Source: an uncultured Roseburia sp.
Lineage (GTDB): Bacteria > Bacillota > Clostridia > Lachnospirales > Lachnospiraceae
Reading direction: 5' to 3'
Length of the DNA: 33,002 nucleotides
Assembly (NCBI GenBank): GCA_910587865.1
Contig: CAJUNX010000046.1
Span: 1-33,002 of the forward strand
Shown here: positions 14,983 to 23,170 of the stretch, one piece after another
Numbering within the stretch: the stretch's first letter is position 1
Layout: every line of letters begins with the position of its first letter
Translations under genes and position numbers: made by a program
The notes under the pieces: generated by a model
The model's database searches: none
Told to the model about the DNA's origin: nothing
Seen by the model: the letters and a program-made list of their open reading frames with translations, nothing else

Positions 14983-15945
14983 CTATCTGCGGATCTCCGC
15001 CAGCGTCTGAGCCGGTATCTCAAATTCCACACAGCCCATATACATCGGCGCGACATCTCCCTCGTTAAAGCAGATGACGACATTCCCGTCCTGATTCAGA
15101 TAAAACGATGTCTCGTCCGTGATCTGCCGGAAATTCCAATCCGGCACATCTTCCTGATCCAGCCAGTAATACTGCGATTCGTCCGCCTCCATCCGGGCCT
15201 TCATCTGTTCTTTGATGCTCTGACTGATCCGATCAATGTAGTCAGATCCCTCCGTAAACAGATCGGCAAGTGCCAGACGCTCCCCGGTATTTAAGTCAAT
15301 CGTATAGAAGTAGTCCCATTCCGCACCGCTTCCGGCACCCTGGTAGCAGATCAGCTTCAACGTAAAATACTGATCGCTCGTGGCCAGGATCTCACTTTTG
15401 ACTATAACGTTCTGATACCCTTCCTCGTCGGCTGCCGCGGCTTCAAATTCCGCGATGATCTCATCCGTGATCTGCCGGATCTCCTCGTTGATCTCGTCCG
15501 TGGTTTTCTGCAGCGCCTGCTCCTGACCAGCAGTCTCCGGCATCTGTGTATCCGTCTCTGGTCCGGCGGCATCCTGTGCACCCTTCTCAGTATCCGCCAT
15601 AGATACGGTCAGCTCCGGCACCGTAATATCTGCATTGTGCCGGTCGGTCTCATACTGATAATCACGGAACGTCACGACTTTTACAATCCCTCCCACCAGA
15701 GGGAGATTGCTCATCGCATACGCGATCTCCTGCGACATATTCGGCAGCAGGATAAACAGCGCCACTGCCGCGGCCACTGCCGTCATCGCGCTTCTCTGCA
15801 CCCTTCTTCTCTTCTGTCTGTTGTCTCTTTTTGCTTCCATCATGGTCCTCCTCAATGCTTCCTTCTGATCTTCCGTCATCTCATGCATCTCATACTGCTT
15901 TTTCAGCTCTTCGAGCTTCTCGTAATCTTCTCTCCTGCCTTCCAT
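14983..15945 (-). CDS. rsiV: RsiV-like anti-sigma factor with a DUF3298-type sensor domain
   Basis: 320 residues. A cytoplasmic acidic/basic N-terminus (1-50) would hold the sigma factor. One membrane segment follows (about 52-69, AMTAVAAAVALFILLP), with AYA (75-77) just outside, resembling a signal-peptidase site. The extracytoplasmic part ends in a DUF3298-like domain: LADLFTEGSDYIDRIS, TSFYLNQDGNVVICF, VAPMYMGCVEFEIP. In Bacillus subtilis, RsiV binds lysozyme with this domain, is cut by signal peptidase and then by RasP, and frees SigV. It lies directly downstream of the sigma gene, separated by a tandem repeat. A GGGAAGG site precedes the ATG. The lysozyme role is inferred from the family. 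Confidence 0.85.
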   Translation of the reverse strand: MEGRREDYEKLEELKKQYEMHEMTEDQKEALRRTMMEAKRDNRQKRRRVQRSAMTAVAAAVALFILLPNMSQEIAYAMSNLPLVGGIVKVVTFRDYQYETDRHNADITVPELTVSMADTEKGAQDAAGPETDTQMPETAGQEQALQKTTDEINEEIRQITDEIIAEFEAAAADEEGYQNVIVKSEILATSDQYFTLKLICYQGAGSGAEWDYFYTIDLNTGERLALADLFTEGSDYIDRISQSIKEQMKARMEADESQYYWLDQEDVPDWNFRQITDETSFYLNQDGNVVICFNEGDVAPMYMGCVEFEIPAQTLAEIRR

Positions 15946-15991
15946 TCCGCACCTTCCCTTCTGCAGCCGTCAGTCATCCGGCTGCCGGCAT

Positions 15992-16151
15992 TTTCTCCTC
16001 ATTCCCGCTGCCTCTCGTCCGGCCGCTTTGGTTTCTCCTCACTCCCGCTGCCTCTCATCCGGCCGCTTTGGTTTCTCCTCACTCCCGCTGCCTCTCATCC
16101 GGCCGCTTTGGTTTCTCCTCACTCCCACTGCCACTTATCCGACAGCTCCAG
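15992..16151. repeat. 40-bp tandem repeat, four copies, at the sigma/anti-sigma junction
   Basis: Copies lie at 15992-16031, 16032-16071, 16072-16111 and 16112-16151. The three left copies are nearly identical. The fourth is more diverged and includes the last codons and stop of the sigma gene. On the minus strand each copy carries a stop codon and GAGGAG, so the array looks like duplications of the sigma gene's 3' end. It occupies most of the space before the anti-sigma gene. Confidence 0.95.
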
Positions 16152-16613
16152 TTTCAGCTTCTTTAACCCGCGGTAAAGGCGGCTTTTGACGGTATTGATA
16201 TTTTCGTCCGTCACCTCCGCAATCTGCGCGAGCGTCAGCTCCTCAAAATATTTCAGCACGATCACCGTCCGGTCCGCCTGCGGCATCGCGTCGAGCGCGC
16301 GCTTTAAATCAATATTTTCATAGTGATCCTCCTGCCCTTTCTCTTCTGTCTCCTCAAGTGGAATCGTGGGTCTCTCCCTCAAAAACCGGAAGATCTCATT
16401 TAACATGATCCGGTACAGCCAGGTCGACGCGTATTCCTCTTTTTTCAGAGAACCGCTGTTTCTGATCGCCTTGTAAGCGCCGTTCTGAACGATATCTCCC
16501 GCATCCGCATCATTGTGAACATAGCTGTATGCCAGACGGTAGTATCGGTTATAATTGTCAAGAAGAATCTGCGTGACGCACTGCTCCTTTGTCTCTTTTC
16601 CCGGGAAAAACAT
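16119..16613 (-). CDS. sigV: ECF sigma factor, SigV type
   Basis: 164 residues from ATG 16613, chosen for AAGGAGG 12 bases upstream; the longer frame to 16712 runs through the promoter and terminator. Sigma region 2 covers about 18-85 (YYRLAYSYVHNDADAGDIVQ, then ASTWLYRIMLNEIFRFLR). Region 4 covers about 105-155 (ALDAMPQADRTVIVLKYFEE, then TLAQIAEVTDENINTVKSRL), giving a helix-turn-helix for the -35 element. There is no extra C-terminal domain. It sits upstream of an RsiV-like anti-sigma factor and behind an ECF-type promoter, so it probably activates itself after cell-envelope attack such as lysozyme. The last codons lie inside the 40-bp repeat. Confidence 0.92.
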   Translation of the reverse strand: MFFPGKETKEQCVTQILLDNYNRYYRLAYSYVHNDADAGDIVQNGAYKAIRNSGSLKKEEYASTWLYRIMLNEIFRFLRERPTIPLEETEEKGQEDHYENIDLKRALDAMPQADRTVIVLKYFEELTLAQIAEVTDENINTVKSRLYRGLKKLKLELSDKWQWE

Positions 16614-16648
16614 CTGATTTCGCACCTCCTTTGTTCTGTTCTGATGAT

Positions 16649-16677
16649 TAGACACCGGACGCATAAAAAAAGTTTCA
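16649..16677 (-). promoter_or_regulatory. ECF-type autoregulatory promoter of the sigma operon
   Basis: Minus strand TGAAAC (16672-16677) followed by T-rich DNA and, after 17 bases, TGTCTA (16649-16654). This resembles the TGAAAC-N16-CGTC(TA) class used by SigV and related ECF factors. Transcription would start about 30 bases before the sigma ATG. Confidence 0.65.
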
Positions 16678-16679
16678 GA

Positions 16680-16728
16680 AAAACAAAAAAAATGCCGCCG
16701 CGGACCTTTCATGACTGTCCGCGGCGGC
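16680..16728 (-). terminator. Strong terminator of the two-receiver gene
   Basis: A perfect 12-bp stem, GCCGCCGCGGAC (16694-16705) with GTCCGCGGCGGC (16717-16728), followed on the minus strand by a long T run. It ends just before the sigma -35 box, insulating the sigma operon. Confidence 0.93.
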
Positions 16729-16742
16729 AGATCCGCCTCTTC

Positions 16743-17816
16743 TTATGCGTCCGCACTCCTTTTCTTCTGCAGAATCCCCCCGCAGATATCAGTCAGAAAC
16801 CGGTAGAGCGCCGCCTGATAGACCGGTTTCTCAAGAATATAATCCACACCCGAGGAGATCATCTCCGCCTCCTCGCTCTCCCGCGCCCCGGTTGTTCCGA
16901 CTACAAACAACGCACTGCCGAAAGACGCGCTGCGGATTTCCCGCACAATGCCGGTCACATCCGGCATATTCCAGTTGATAAAACAGACATCGTAGCTGTC
17001 CGTTGTCAGATATGCCCGCCTCAGCTCATGCAGCGCATCCGTCCCGTTTGCCGCACAGTCACACTGTACGCCGAGACGCGCAAGCATCGACAGATGATAA
17101 CTTCTCGTCAGTTCGTTATCGTCTAACAAAAATACCCGTAAACAGTCCAGCGTCCGTTTTTCCCCGTGACTGTTCCCACGTGCTGTCGTTACCGGCAGCG
17201 GATTCATTCCCCCATGTGGCGCCGCCGATTCACCGATCCGATCCGCAAGTACTAAAATCCGCGCAATCCGTGTGCGGATGATATTCTGGCCGTCTGCTTC
17301 TGTCTCCCCGCAGCAGTCGAGCAGCGCCTGCCCCTCTTTTTTGATTTCTTCCGAAAGCTGTCTCACATATGCCTCCTGTGCCTGTCTTTTTCTCTGATCC
17401 TCCAGAAACTCCTGTCTGTGAACAGCTTTCCGATAGAGATATCTCTGTACAAGATTTCTGACCCGGTATTTCACAACCATCGGTTCGCACGGCGAAAGAA
17501 TAAAATCATCCGCCCCGCGCTCGAGCATCATTGCCTCCATCGTTTCATCTACCGCCGTTTTGACGAGTACCGGAATGTCGCGCAGCGCATGATCCGCACG
17601 CATCCGTCCCAGCAGTCCCACTCCGTCGAGTCCTGGCATCACAATATCAAGAATCACGACGTCTACCTGCCTCTTTTCGAGGATTCCGAGTGCCTCACCG
17701 CCGTCTGCCGCCTCGAGTACCTCGTATTCCTTCTCAAAAATTGACCGCAATGCTCTACGGTTCACTTCCATATCATCCACTACAAGCATGACTAATTTTT
17801 CCAGCATCCCACTCAT
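16743..17816 (-). CDS. Response regulator with two receiver domains, the second degenerate
   Basis: 357 residues with no output domain. Receiver one (about 8-125) has the acidic pair DD (14-15), phospho-acceptor D57 in VILDIVMPGLDG and T87, but the usual lysine before proline is serine (ILSPCEP). A charged helical linker (about 130-200) may be a coiled coil. Receiver two (about 225-345) keeps DD (232-233) and K330 in ILEKP, but the acceptor aspartate is N281 (INWNMPD), so it cannot be phosphorylated in the usual way. Such proteins may act as scaffolds or phosphate sinks. No kinase gene adjoins it. The start is ATG 17816 or ATG 17807. It has its own promoter and a strong terminator. Confidence 0.85.
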   Translation of the reverse strand: MSGMLEKLVMLVVDDMEVNRRALRSIFEKEYEVLEAADGGEALGILEKRQVDVVILDIVMPGLDGVGLLGRMRADHALRDIPVLVKTAVDETMEAMMLERGADDFILSPCEPMVVKYRVRNLVQRYLYRKAVHRQEFLEDQRKRQAQEAYVRQLSEEIKKEGQALLDCCGETEADGQNIIRTRIARILVLADRIGESAAPHGGMNPLPVTTARGNSHGEKRTLDCLRVFLLDDNELTRSYHLSMLARLGVQCDCAANGTDALHELRRAYLTTDSYDVCFINWNMPDVTGIVREIRSASFGSALFVVGTTGARESEEAEMISSGVDYILEKPVYQAALYRFLTDICGGILQKKRSADA

Positions 17817-17864
17817 CCTTCCCTCTAAGCTGCGAACGGTCTACCCCATCTGATTCTAACCGAC

Positions 17865-17894
17865 ATTATAACCCATACTTCCCCATTTTGTCGG
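17865..17894 (-). promoter_or_regulatory. Promoter of the two-receiver gene
   Basis: Minus strand CCGACA (17889-17894), 18 bases, perfect TATAAT (17865-17870). Confidence 0.55.
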
Positions 17895-17970
17895 AAAAAA
17901 TTGCGTACTTTTTCATTTCCCCGCGCTCTGTCGCTTTTCTTCAACATCATTCGACACACATTTTGCGTCT

Positions 17971-19497
17971 TTATAGAAATATTCGCAGTCCTTTGGGGTA
18001 ATGATTTTTTAAAATACCCCCGGAAACTTTTCCCCAGCCCAGACTGTATCCGTCCACCGCAACAAGCGTCCATCCCTTCGGCCCGTCCCATGGAAATGTT
18101 TCCCCTGCAAGATAGGCCCGGACCCTTTTGTCATCCGGCGACAGATCCGCCACACTGCGCGCCTCCTTTGGATTTAATGCAAGCGCAAGGGCATGCGACG
18201 GCTCAAACCGGTTCTTTTTTACCGTGCCCAGGTGAAATCCGGGCCGCAGCACTTTTAACCCCGCGATCCGCGGCATCCCTTCCGGCATCAGATAAAACTG
18301 CCCGCCAAACAGCAGACAGCGCTCCGGCAGCACGGTCCTTACGGCGCAGACGCCGGTCAGATCCGCCTCGGAAAACGCCCGGTACGCGTCTAATGCCCCG
18401 CCGGGCCGCTCTGCCTCCTTCCGGCTCATCCCGGGCTGTCTGCCGCAGCGCGCGTCCCTTCCCGCCCCGTCAGAGATCACTCCTTTTTTCCGCAGCACGG
18501 CCAGGTAATGCCCCTCTCCGTTCAGACGGTGCGGCCAGAGACGGATCGTCTTTGCAAGCTCCGCTCCCTGCTCTCCCTCACCGCCCCACGCCGGCACGCC
18601 CTCTGCCATTCCTTCCCGTCTCGCTGCCGGTTCGACAAAAAAATCAGGATGGCGCAGAAGAAACCGCCGGACACTGCCTTCGTTCTCCTCCGGCGCAAAG
18701 GTGCAGGTCGAATAGACGAGCCGTCCGCCCGGCTTTAACATGACGGCGGCCTCATCTAAGATCTCATCCTGCCGCGCGGCGCACATCGCGACATGCCCGG
18801 CGCTCCACTCCTCACAGGCCGTTTCGTTTTTCCGGAACATTCCCTCCCCCGAACAGGGCGCATCCACAAGAATCCGGGTAAAATACGCGCCGAAATGCTC
18901 CGCAAGCCGTTTCGGCGTCTCATTCGTCACGACCGCGTTTCGGATTCCCATCCGCTCTGTATTTTCCGAGAGAATCTTTGCCCGCGCCGGATGAATCTCA
19001 TTGCAGACCAGAATCCCGCGGCCTTTCATTGCCGCGGCGATCTGCGTGCTCTTTCCCCCGGGCGCGGCGCACAGATCAAGAATGCGCTCCGCATCCGCCG
19101 CCCGCGGCGTTCCCTCCGCCGGCTCCTGCATCAGAGACTCTGACGGCTCCTGCCCTGACGGTTCCTGCGTCAGAGACCCTGACAGTTCCTGCCCTGACGG
19201 TTCCTGCATCAGATATTCCGCCGGCGCCATCGCGCTCGGCTCCTGGATATAGTACACCCCCGCCTCGTGGTACGGATGCTGCCCCGGCAGATCCCCGCCG
19301 TCATAATAATATCCCGCGGCCGCCCACGGCACCGGGCGCAGCGCGAACAAAGCGGTATCCGCGAAACGCTTCGGATCTGTTTTCAACGTGTTCACACGCA
19401 GCGCCCGGGCTCGCTCCCTCTCATACTGCGCCAGAAAGGCCGGATATTCTTCTTTCAGCATCGCTTCCATTCTGACGAGGAATTCCTGTGGAATCAT
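17971..19497 (-). CDS. rsmF: RsmF/NOL1-NOP2-Sun family rRNA cytosine-C5 methyltransferase
   Basis: 508 residues from ATG 19497, with AAGGAG about 8 bases upstream. The S-adenosylmethionine site is LDLCAAPGGKST (about 140-151). The two catalytic cysteines are in DAPCSGEGMF (C215) and STCTF (C265), the hallmark of 5-methylcytosine RNA methyltransferases. The C-terminal part, ending GWGKVSGGILKNHYPKGLR, is the PUA-like RNA-binding region of RsmF-type enzymes, which modify 16S rRNA. An in-frame 13-residue tandem repeat rich in QEPSG is inserted at about 97-126, just before the SAM domain, where relatives have a short loop. The gene has its own promoter. No clear terminator is seen before 17900. 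Confidence 0.93.
   Translation of the reverse strand: MIPQEFLVRMEAMLKEEYPAFLAQYERERARALRVNTLKTDPKRFADTALFALRPVPWAAAGYYYDGGDLPGQHPYHEAGVYYIQEPSAMAPAEYLMQEPSGQELSGSLTQEPSGQEPSESLMQEPAEGTPRAADAERILDLCAAPGGKSTQIAAAMKGRGILVCNEIHPARAKILSENTERMGIRNAVVTNETPKRLAEHFGAYFTRILVDAPCSGEGMFRKNETACEEWSAGHVAMCAARQDEILDEAAVMLKPGGRLVYSTCTFAPEENEGSVRRFLLRHPDFFVEPAARREGMAEGVPAWGGEGEQGAELAKTIRLWPHRLNGEGHYLAVLRKKGVISDGAGRDARCGRQPGMSRKEAERPGGALDAYRAFSEADLTGVCAVRTVLPERCLLFGGQFYLMPEGMPRIAGLKVLRPGFHLGTVKKNRFEPSHALALALNPKEARSVADLSPDDKRVRAYLAGETFPWDGPKGWTLVAVDGYSLGWGKVSGGILKNHYPKGLRIFL
19121..19219 (-). repeat. 39-bp in-frame tandem repeat inside rsmF
   Basis: About 2.5 copies of a 39-bp unit (24 + 15 bases) start at 19121, 19160 and 19199. 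They encode a 13-residue unit containing QEPSGQE. The length is a multiple of three, so the frame is kept. Confidence 0.9.
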
Positions 19498-19578
19498 CTG
19501 TGGTCTCCTTCTTTCTCTCGGATCCGGCATCTTTTAATCCTTCGTTTCGTTCACCGCCGGCCGCTGCATCTCAAAACT

Positions 19579-19607
19579 ACTATAGCAGAATTTCGCTCCC
19601 CTGTAAA
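19579..19607 (-). promoter_or_regulatory. Promoter of rsmF
   Basis: Minus strand TTTACA (19602-19607), a 17-base spacer and TATAGT (19579-19584). Confidence 0.65.
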
Positions 19608-19635
19608 CATGTGACCGGTTCCTTCCTGTGATTCC

Positions 19636-20760
19636 TCACGTCTGATCGGACGCTCCCGAAAAATCTCTGGTCAGCAGATCGCTTTGTGTCAGAAAATCCT
19701 CCACCGTGTCAAACCCCAGCTTTTCGATCAGCTTTAGCACATACGGATTTTCCAGCGGCGTCTGATAGGGCGCCTCACTCCCGTAGCGGTTCACATTCTC
19801 TCTGCCGGCGTCTGCGTCAATCAGCGCCTTCGGCCCGCCGACACATCCCCCGGCGCACGCCATTCCCTCATAAAAATTTGCCGTGACCTCGCCGCCCGCA
19901 ATCTGTGCGATCATTTTTTTACACGCCGCCACACCGTCCGCCTGCATGGGACGCACCATGATCTCCCTTCCCGGGTGCAGCTGCTCCACGGTCCGTCTCA
20001 CCGCCTCGCTGACGCCCCCGGTCCGCGCATAAATCCTTCCGAGTGTCGAGGAATGCTCCCTCTCGTCCTCCTCAAACTCCCACAGCGATGTCCCCGTCAC
20101 CTCAAAGATCTCCTTCATCTCCTGAAATGTCAGCACATAATCCACCGCATCCGCGATATCCGGCTCCTTTGCCTCCTTCTTTTTCGCGAGACACGGGCCG
20201 ATAAATACGGTCACCGCCCCCGGATACAGCTTTTTCACCGCTCGTCCCGCCGCAATCATCGGAGAAACCGCTCCCGGCACATGGGGCACCATATCCCCGT
20301 AGATGTCCCGGATCATGGAGATCCAGACCGGGCAGCAGCAGCTCGTCAGCTGAAAATCGGTCTGTTTTACCACATGCCGGTCAAATTCGAGCGCCTCCTT
20401 TAAGGTCAGAATGTCGGCAAATACCGCCACCTCCACCATGCCCCAGAACCCCACTGCCTTGAATGCGGCGCGGACGCGTCCGGGACTGATATCCGCCCCG
20501 AACTGGCCCATAAATGCGGGCGCAATCAGTGCATATACCTTCCTGTTCTGTTCCGCAAGCACAGAAAGGACCGCAGCGGTATCCGCGCCCGTCACCGACG
20601 CGCCTTCCATGCAGGTATTCACCGGTCCCCTGCGTTCTCCTCTTGTGTCCGGGTGCAGCAGACAGTCCAGCTGTTCGTTCTCCTGAAGCTTCCGGATATC
20701 CCGTCCCTTCGCCGCCTCCCGGTCCCACACCTCTTCGTACAGTTCACGTATTTTCTTCAT
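19636..20760 (-). CDS. [FeFe]-hydrogenase H-cluster domain protein without ferredoxin domains
   Basis: 374 residues from ATG 20760, with GGAGG 6 bases upstream; an ATG at 20766 abuts that site. The three H-cluster signatures are present: TSCCCPVW (about 139-146), IGPCLAKKKEA (about 187-197) and EGMACAGGCVGG (about 298-309). The four cysteines that bind the [4Fe-4S] and diiron parts can therefore be assigned. There are no CxxCxxC ferredoxin motifs at the N-terminus and no PAS domain, so it is a bare catalytic domain. Signature 1 has CCCP in place of the usual CS(P/C) or CCP. The physiological role could be hydrogen production with a separate electron carrier, or sensing. No HydE, HydF or HydG genes are nearby. 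It is transcribed alone or with rsmF. Confidence 0.83.
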   Translation of the reverse strand: MKKIRELYEEVWDREAAKGRDIRKLQENEQLDCLLHPDTRGERRGPVNTCMEGASVTGADTAAVLSVLAEQNRKVYALIAPAFMGQFGADISPGRVRAAFKAVGFWGMVEVAVFADILTLKEALEFDRHVVKQTDFQLTSCCCPVWISMIRDIYGDMVPHVPGAVSPMIAAGRAVKKLYPGAVTVFIGPCLAKKKEAKEPDIADAVDYVLTFQEMKEIFEVTGTSLWEFEEDEREHSSTLGRIYARTGGVSEAVRRTVEQLHPGREIMVRPMQADGVAACKKMIAQIAGGEVTANFYEGMACAGGCVGGPKALIDADAGRENVNRYGSEAPYQTPLENPYVLKLIEKLGFDTVEDFLTQSDLLTRDFSGASDQT

Positions 20761-20898
20761 CGTCATCCTCCGCCGTCTGTATTTACATGATCCGTTTTAG
20801 TGTGCGCCGGACGAAAGATTTTTAAACCGATTCAATGAAAAGTTTGCAGACATTCGGCCCGCGCCGGACATTCCGACGGCATCTGAAATCCTGACCGC

Positions 20899-20938
20899 AA
20901 AAAAAAGACCGGATCCGAAACCTTCAGACCCGGTCTTT
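20899..20938 (-). terminator. Terminator of the purine permease gene
   Basis: AAAGACCGG (20904-20912) pairs with CCGGTCTTT (20930-20938). On the minus strand a run of eight T follows. The rest of the 20761-20972 gap has no gene I can support. Confidence 0.88.
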
Positions 20939-20972
20939 CCCTGCTCCCGCCCGCGCCGGGCCGGTGCTTCCT

Positions 20973-22343
20973 TTACAGGAAAATATACTTTAAGATAAAC
21001 AATACGGTAAGAATATACATCAGCACGCTGATCTTCTTCTCTTTTGCCTTTCCTGTGATCAGATTTAACAGCGTCCAGGAGATCACGCCGATGGCGATCC
21101 CTTCCGAGATGCTGTATGCGAGCGGCATCGCGATGATGCATAAAAACGCAGGAATCGCATCCGCCATATCGTTGAAATCAATCTTTACCACCGCGCCCAT
21201 CATGTAAAATCCGACGATAATTAACGCCGGAGCGGTCGCGAACGACGGGATCGTCAGAAACAGCGGTGAAAAGATAAGCGCCAGTAAAAACAGCAGGCCG
21301 GTGGTGATCGCAGTCAGACCGGTGCGTCCGCCCTCCGTCACGCCGGAAGCGCTCTCTACATATGTCGTTGTCGTCGAGGTTCCGAATACGGCGCCCACGC
21401 TGGTCGCAACGGCGTCGGCGAGCAGCGCGCCGCGGATGCGCGGCAGTCTGCCGTCCTTATCGAGCATGTCCGCCTTCTGCGCCACACCGATCAGGGTTCC
21501 TAACGTATCAAACAGATCGACAAACAGGAACGCAAACATGACGACAATAAAATCAAGAACCTTTACAGTGCCGAAATCCGCCTTAAATACCTGGCCGAAT
21601 GTCTGGCTGAATGCGGAAAAGTCAAAGCTCACGATCGCCGCCGGGATCACGGAATACATACCGGCATCCGGATTCGGCACATAAATCCCCGCAAACTCAC
21701 AGAGAATTCCAAGCACCCAGGTGATTAAGATGCCGTAAAGGATTGCCCCTTTCACTTTCTTTACAAGAAGAATCGCGATCACCAGCACACCGATCAGCGC
21801 AAGGATCGCACCGATTCCCACCGAATGGAAGGTCTCTCCCTTAAACGTCTGATAGGTCAGCAGCGTTGAATCGCTGTTGACGATAATTTTGGCATTCTGC
21901 AGACCGATGAACGCGATAAACAGACCGATACCGACACTCACCGCCGATTTTAAGGCCAGCGGGATCGCATTGAAAATCGCCTCACGCACATTCGTCAGCG
22001 AGAGAACGATAAAGATAATACCCTCGATAAACACTGCCATCAGGGCAATCTGCCAGGAATATCCCCTGTTTCCGACCACCGTGTACGCAAAATATGCGTT
22101 CAGTCCCATACCGGGAGCCAGCACGAACGGATAATTGGCAAACAGCGCCATGAACGCGGTTCCGATAAACGCAGCGAGCGCCGTCGCGATCAGTACCGCA
22201 TTTGCATCCATCCCTGCTGCGGAAAGAATGGAAGGATTCACTGCCAGGATGTAAGCCATTGTCATGAACGTGGTGATACCGGCCATGATCTCTGTCTTCA
22301 CATCGGTTTTGTTCTCCTTCAGCCTGAACATGTTTTCTAACAT
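20973..22343 (-). CDS. AzgA/PbuG-type purine (adenine/hypoxanthine/guanine) permease
   Basis: 456 residues from ATG 22343, which has AGGAGG 7 bases upstream; the ATG at 22349 is only 1 base from that site. The protein has about 12-14 membrane segments of the NCS2/AzgA fold. Characteristic stretches are EIMAGITTFMTMAYILAVNP, LAPGMGLNAYFAYTVV, VDLFDTLGTLIGVAQK and FGTSTTTTYVESASG. These place it in the proton-linked purine-base importers (PbuG, PbuO, AdeP group) rather than xanthine or uracil transporters. It is divergent from apt, which would convert imported adenine to AMP, so the pair makes a salvage unit. No purine riboswitch is visible in the upstream region. Complete, with its own promoter and terminator. 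Confidence 0.93.
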   Translation of the reverse strand: MLENMFRLKENKTDVKTEIMAGITTFMTMAYILAVNPSILSAAGMDANAVLIATALAAFIGTAFMALFANYPFVLAPGMGLNAYFAYTVVGNRGYSWQIALMAVFIEGIIFIVLSLTNVREAIFNAIPLALKSAVSVGIGLFIAFIGLQNAKIIVNSDSTLLTYQTFKGETFHSVGIGAILALIGVLVIAILLVKKVKGAILYGILITWVLGILCEFAGIYVPNPDAGMYSVIPAAIVSFDFSAFSQTFGQVFKADFGTVKVLDFIVVMFAFLFVDLFDTLGTLIGVAQKADMLDKDGRLPRIRGALLADAVATSVGAVFGTSTTTTYVESASGVTEGGRTGLTAITTGLLFLLALIFSPLFLTIPSFATAPALIIVGFYMMGAVVKIDFNDMADAIPAFLCIIAMPLAYSISEGIAIGVISWTLLNLITGKAKEKKISVLMYILTVLFILKYIFL

Positions 22344-22390
22344 TTTCATACCTCCTATGCTTTGTGTATGTAAAAACAAATACAGTACCT

Positions 22391-22419
22391 ATTCTATACT
22401 TAAACTGCGGCAGTGTCCA
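22391..22419 (-). promoter_or_regulatory. Promoter of the purine permease gene
   Basis: Minus strand TGGACA (22414-22419), a 17-base spacer and TAGAAT (22391-22396), both five of six. Confidence 0.65.
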
Positions 22420-22491
22420 TCAGAATTTTCACATTTTTCAAAAAAGAAACGCCGGAAATTCCGGCAGAAAGACGGGAAATCGGCCCGACAG

Positions 22492-22520
22492 TTGCAATCC
22501 GCGGGCTTCGGTGCTATACT
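22492..22520 (+). promoter_or_regulatory. Promoter of apt
   Basis: TTGCAA (22492-22497), a 17-base spacer and TATACT (22515-22520). A GCCGGAA/TTCCGGC palindrome at 22451-22465 lies between the two divergent promoters. Confidence 0.62.
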
Positions 22521-22581
22521 GATCAGAGGTAATCTGCACAGCCGTTTTTACAAGACAGAATAATAATGGAGGAACCGTCAC

Positions 22582-23106
22582 ATGAAGAAAGTAGAAGACT
22601 ACGTCAGAAGTATTCCGGATTTCCCGGAACCCGGCATCATTTTCCGCGATATCACAAGCGTCCTGCAGGATCCCGACGGGCTTTCGCTCGCGATCGATTC
22701 CATGCGCGATCTGCTCAAAGATATCTCCTTCGACGTGATCGCAGGCACGGAGTCGAGGGGATTTATCTTCGGCGTTCCGATCGCCTACAGCCTGCACAAG
22801 GCGTTTATCCCGGTGCGGAAAGCCGGCAAGCTCCCGCGTGAGGTGATCTCGCAGACCTACGACCTCGAGTACGGCAGCGCCACGATCGAGATGCACAAAG
22901 ATTCCATTCAGCCGGGTCAGAAGGTTGTGATCGTCGACGATCTGATCGCCACCGGCGGCACGGTTGAGGCCACGATTAAGATGGTGGAATCGCTCGGCGG
23001 CGAGGTGGTGAAAATCATCTTCCTCATGGAGCTCGCAGGACTGAAGGGCAGGGAGCGGCTCGCAGGCTACGATGTGGCCTCCGTCATCCGCTATGAGGGA
23101 AACTGA
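22582..23106 (+). CDS. apt: Adenine phosphoribosyltransferase
   Basis: 174 residues, the usual length. It joins adenine and phosphoribosyl pyrophosphate to make AMP in the cytoplasm. Signatures are the N-terminal PDFPEPGIIFRDIT, the substrate loop AGTESRGFIFG, FIPVRKAGKLPREV and the PRPP-binding loop VVIVDDLIATGGT (about 112-124). GGAGG lies 8-9 bases before the ATG. It is divergent from a purine permease gene and followed by a strong terminator, so it is a single-gene unit. Unlike in many Firmicutes, the relA gene does not follow it. Complete and unremarkable. Confidence 0.97.
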   Translation: MKKVEDYVRSIPDFPEPGIIFRDITSVLQDPDGLSLAIDSMRDLLKDISFDVIAGTESRGFIFGVPIAYSLHKAFIPVRKAGKLPREVISQTYDLEYGSATIEMHKDSIQPGQKVVIVDDLIATGGTVEATIKMVESLGGEVVKIIFLMELAGLKGRERLAGYDVASVIRYEGN

Positions 23107-23133
23107 CCGTATCCCTGCATATGTCTTCCCGCA

Positions 23134-23159
23134 AACCGCGCCGGCCGGCGCGGTTTTTT
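23134..23159 (+). terminator. Terminator after apt, shared with the converging gene
   Basis: A perfect 22-base palindrome (23134-23155: AACCGCGCCGG then its complement) followed by T to 23159. For minus-strand transcripts the U-tract is short, so it acts mainly for apt. Confidence 0.88.
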
Positions 23160-23170
23160 CGTGAAACGCA

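Noticed and set aside
15992..16151. CRISPR array
   Set aside because: The repeats are contiguous without spacers, and one copy is part of the sigma gene; it is a tandem repeat.
22344..22581. Purine riboswitch between permease and apt
   Set aside because: No three-way-junction core with the conserved loop sequences is visible on either strand; both genes have ordinary promoters close to their starts.
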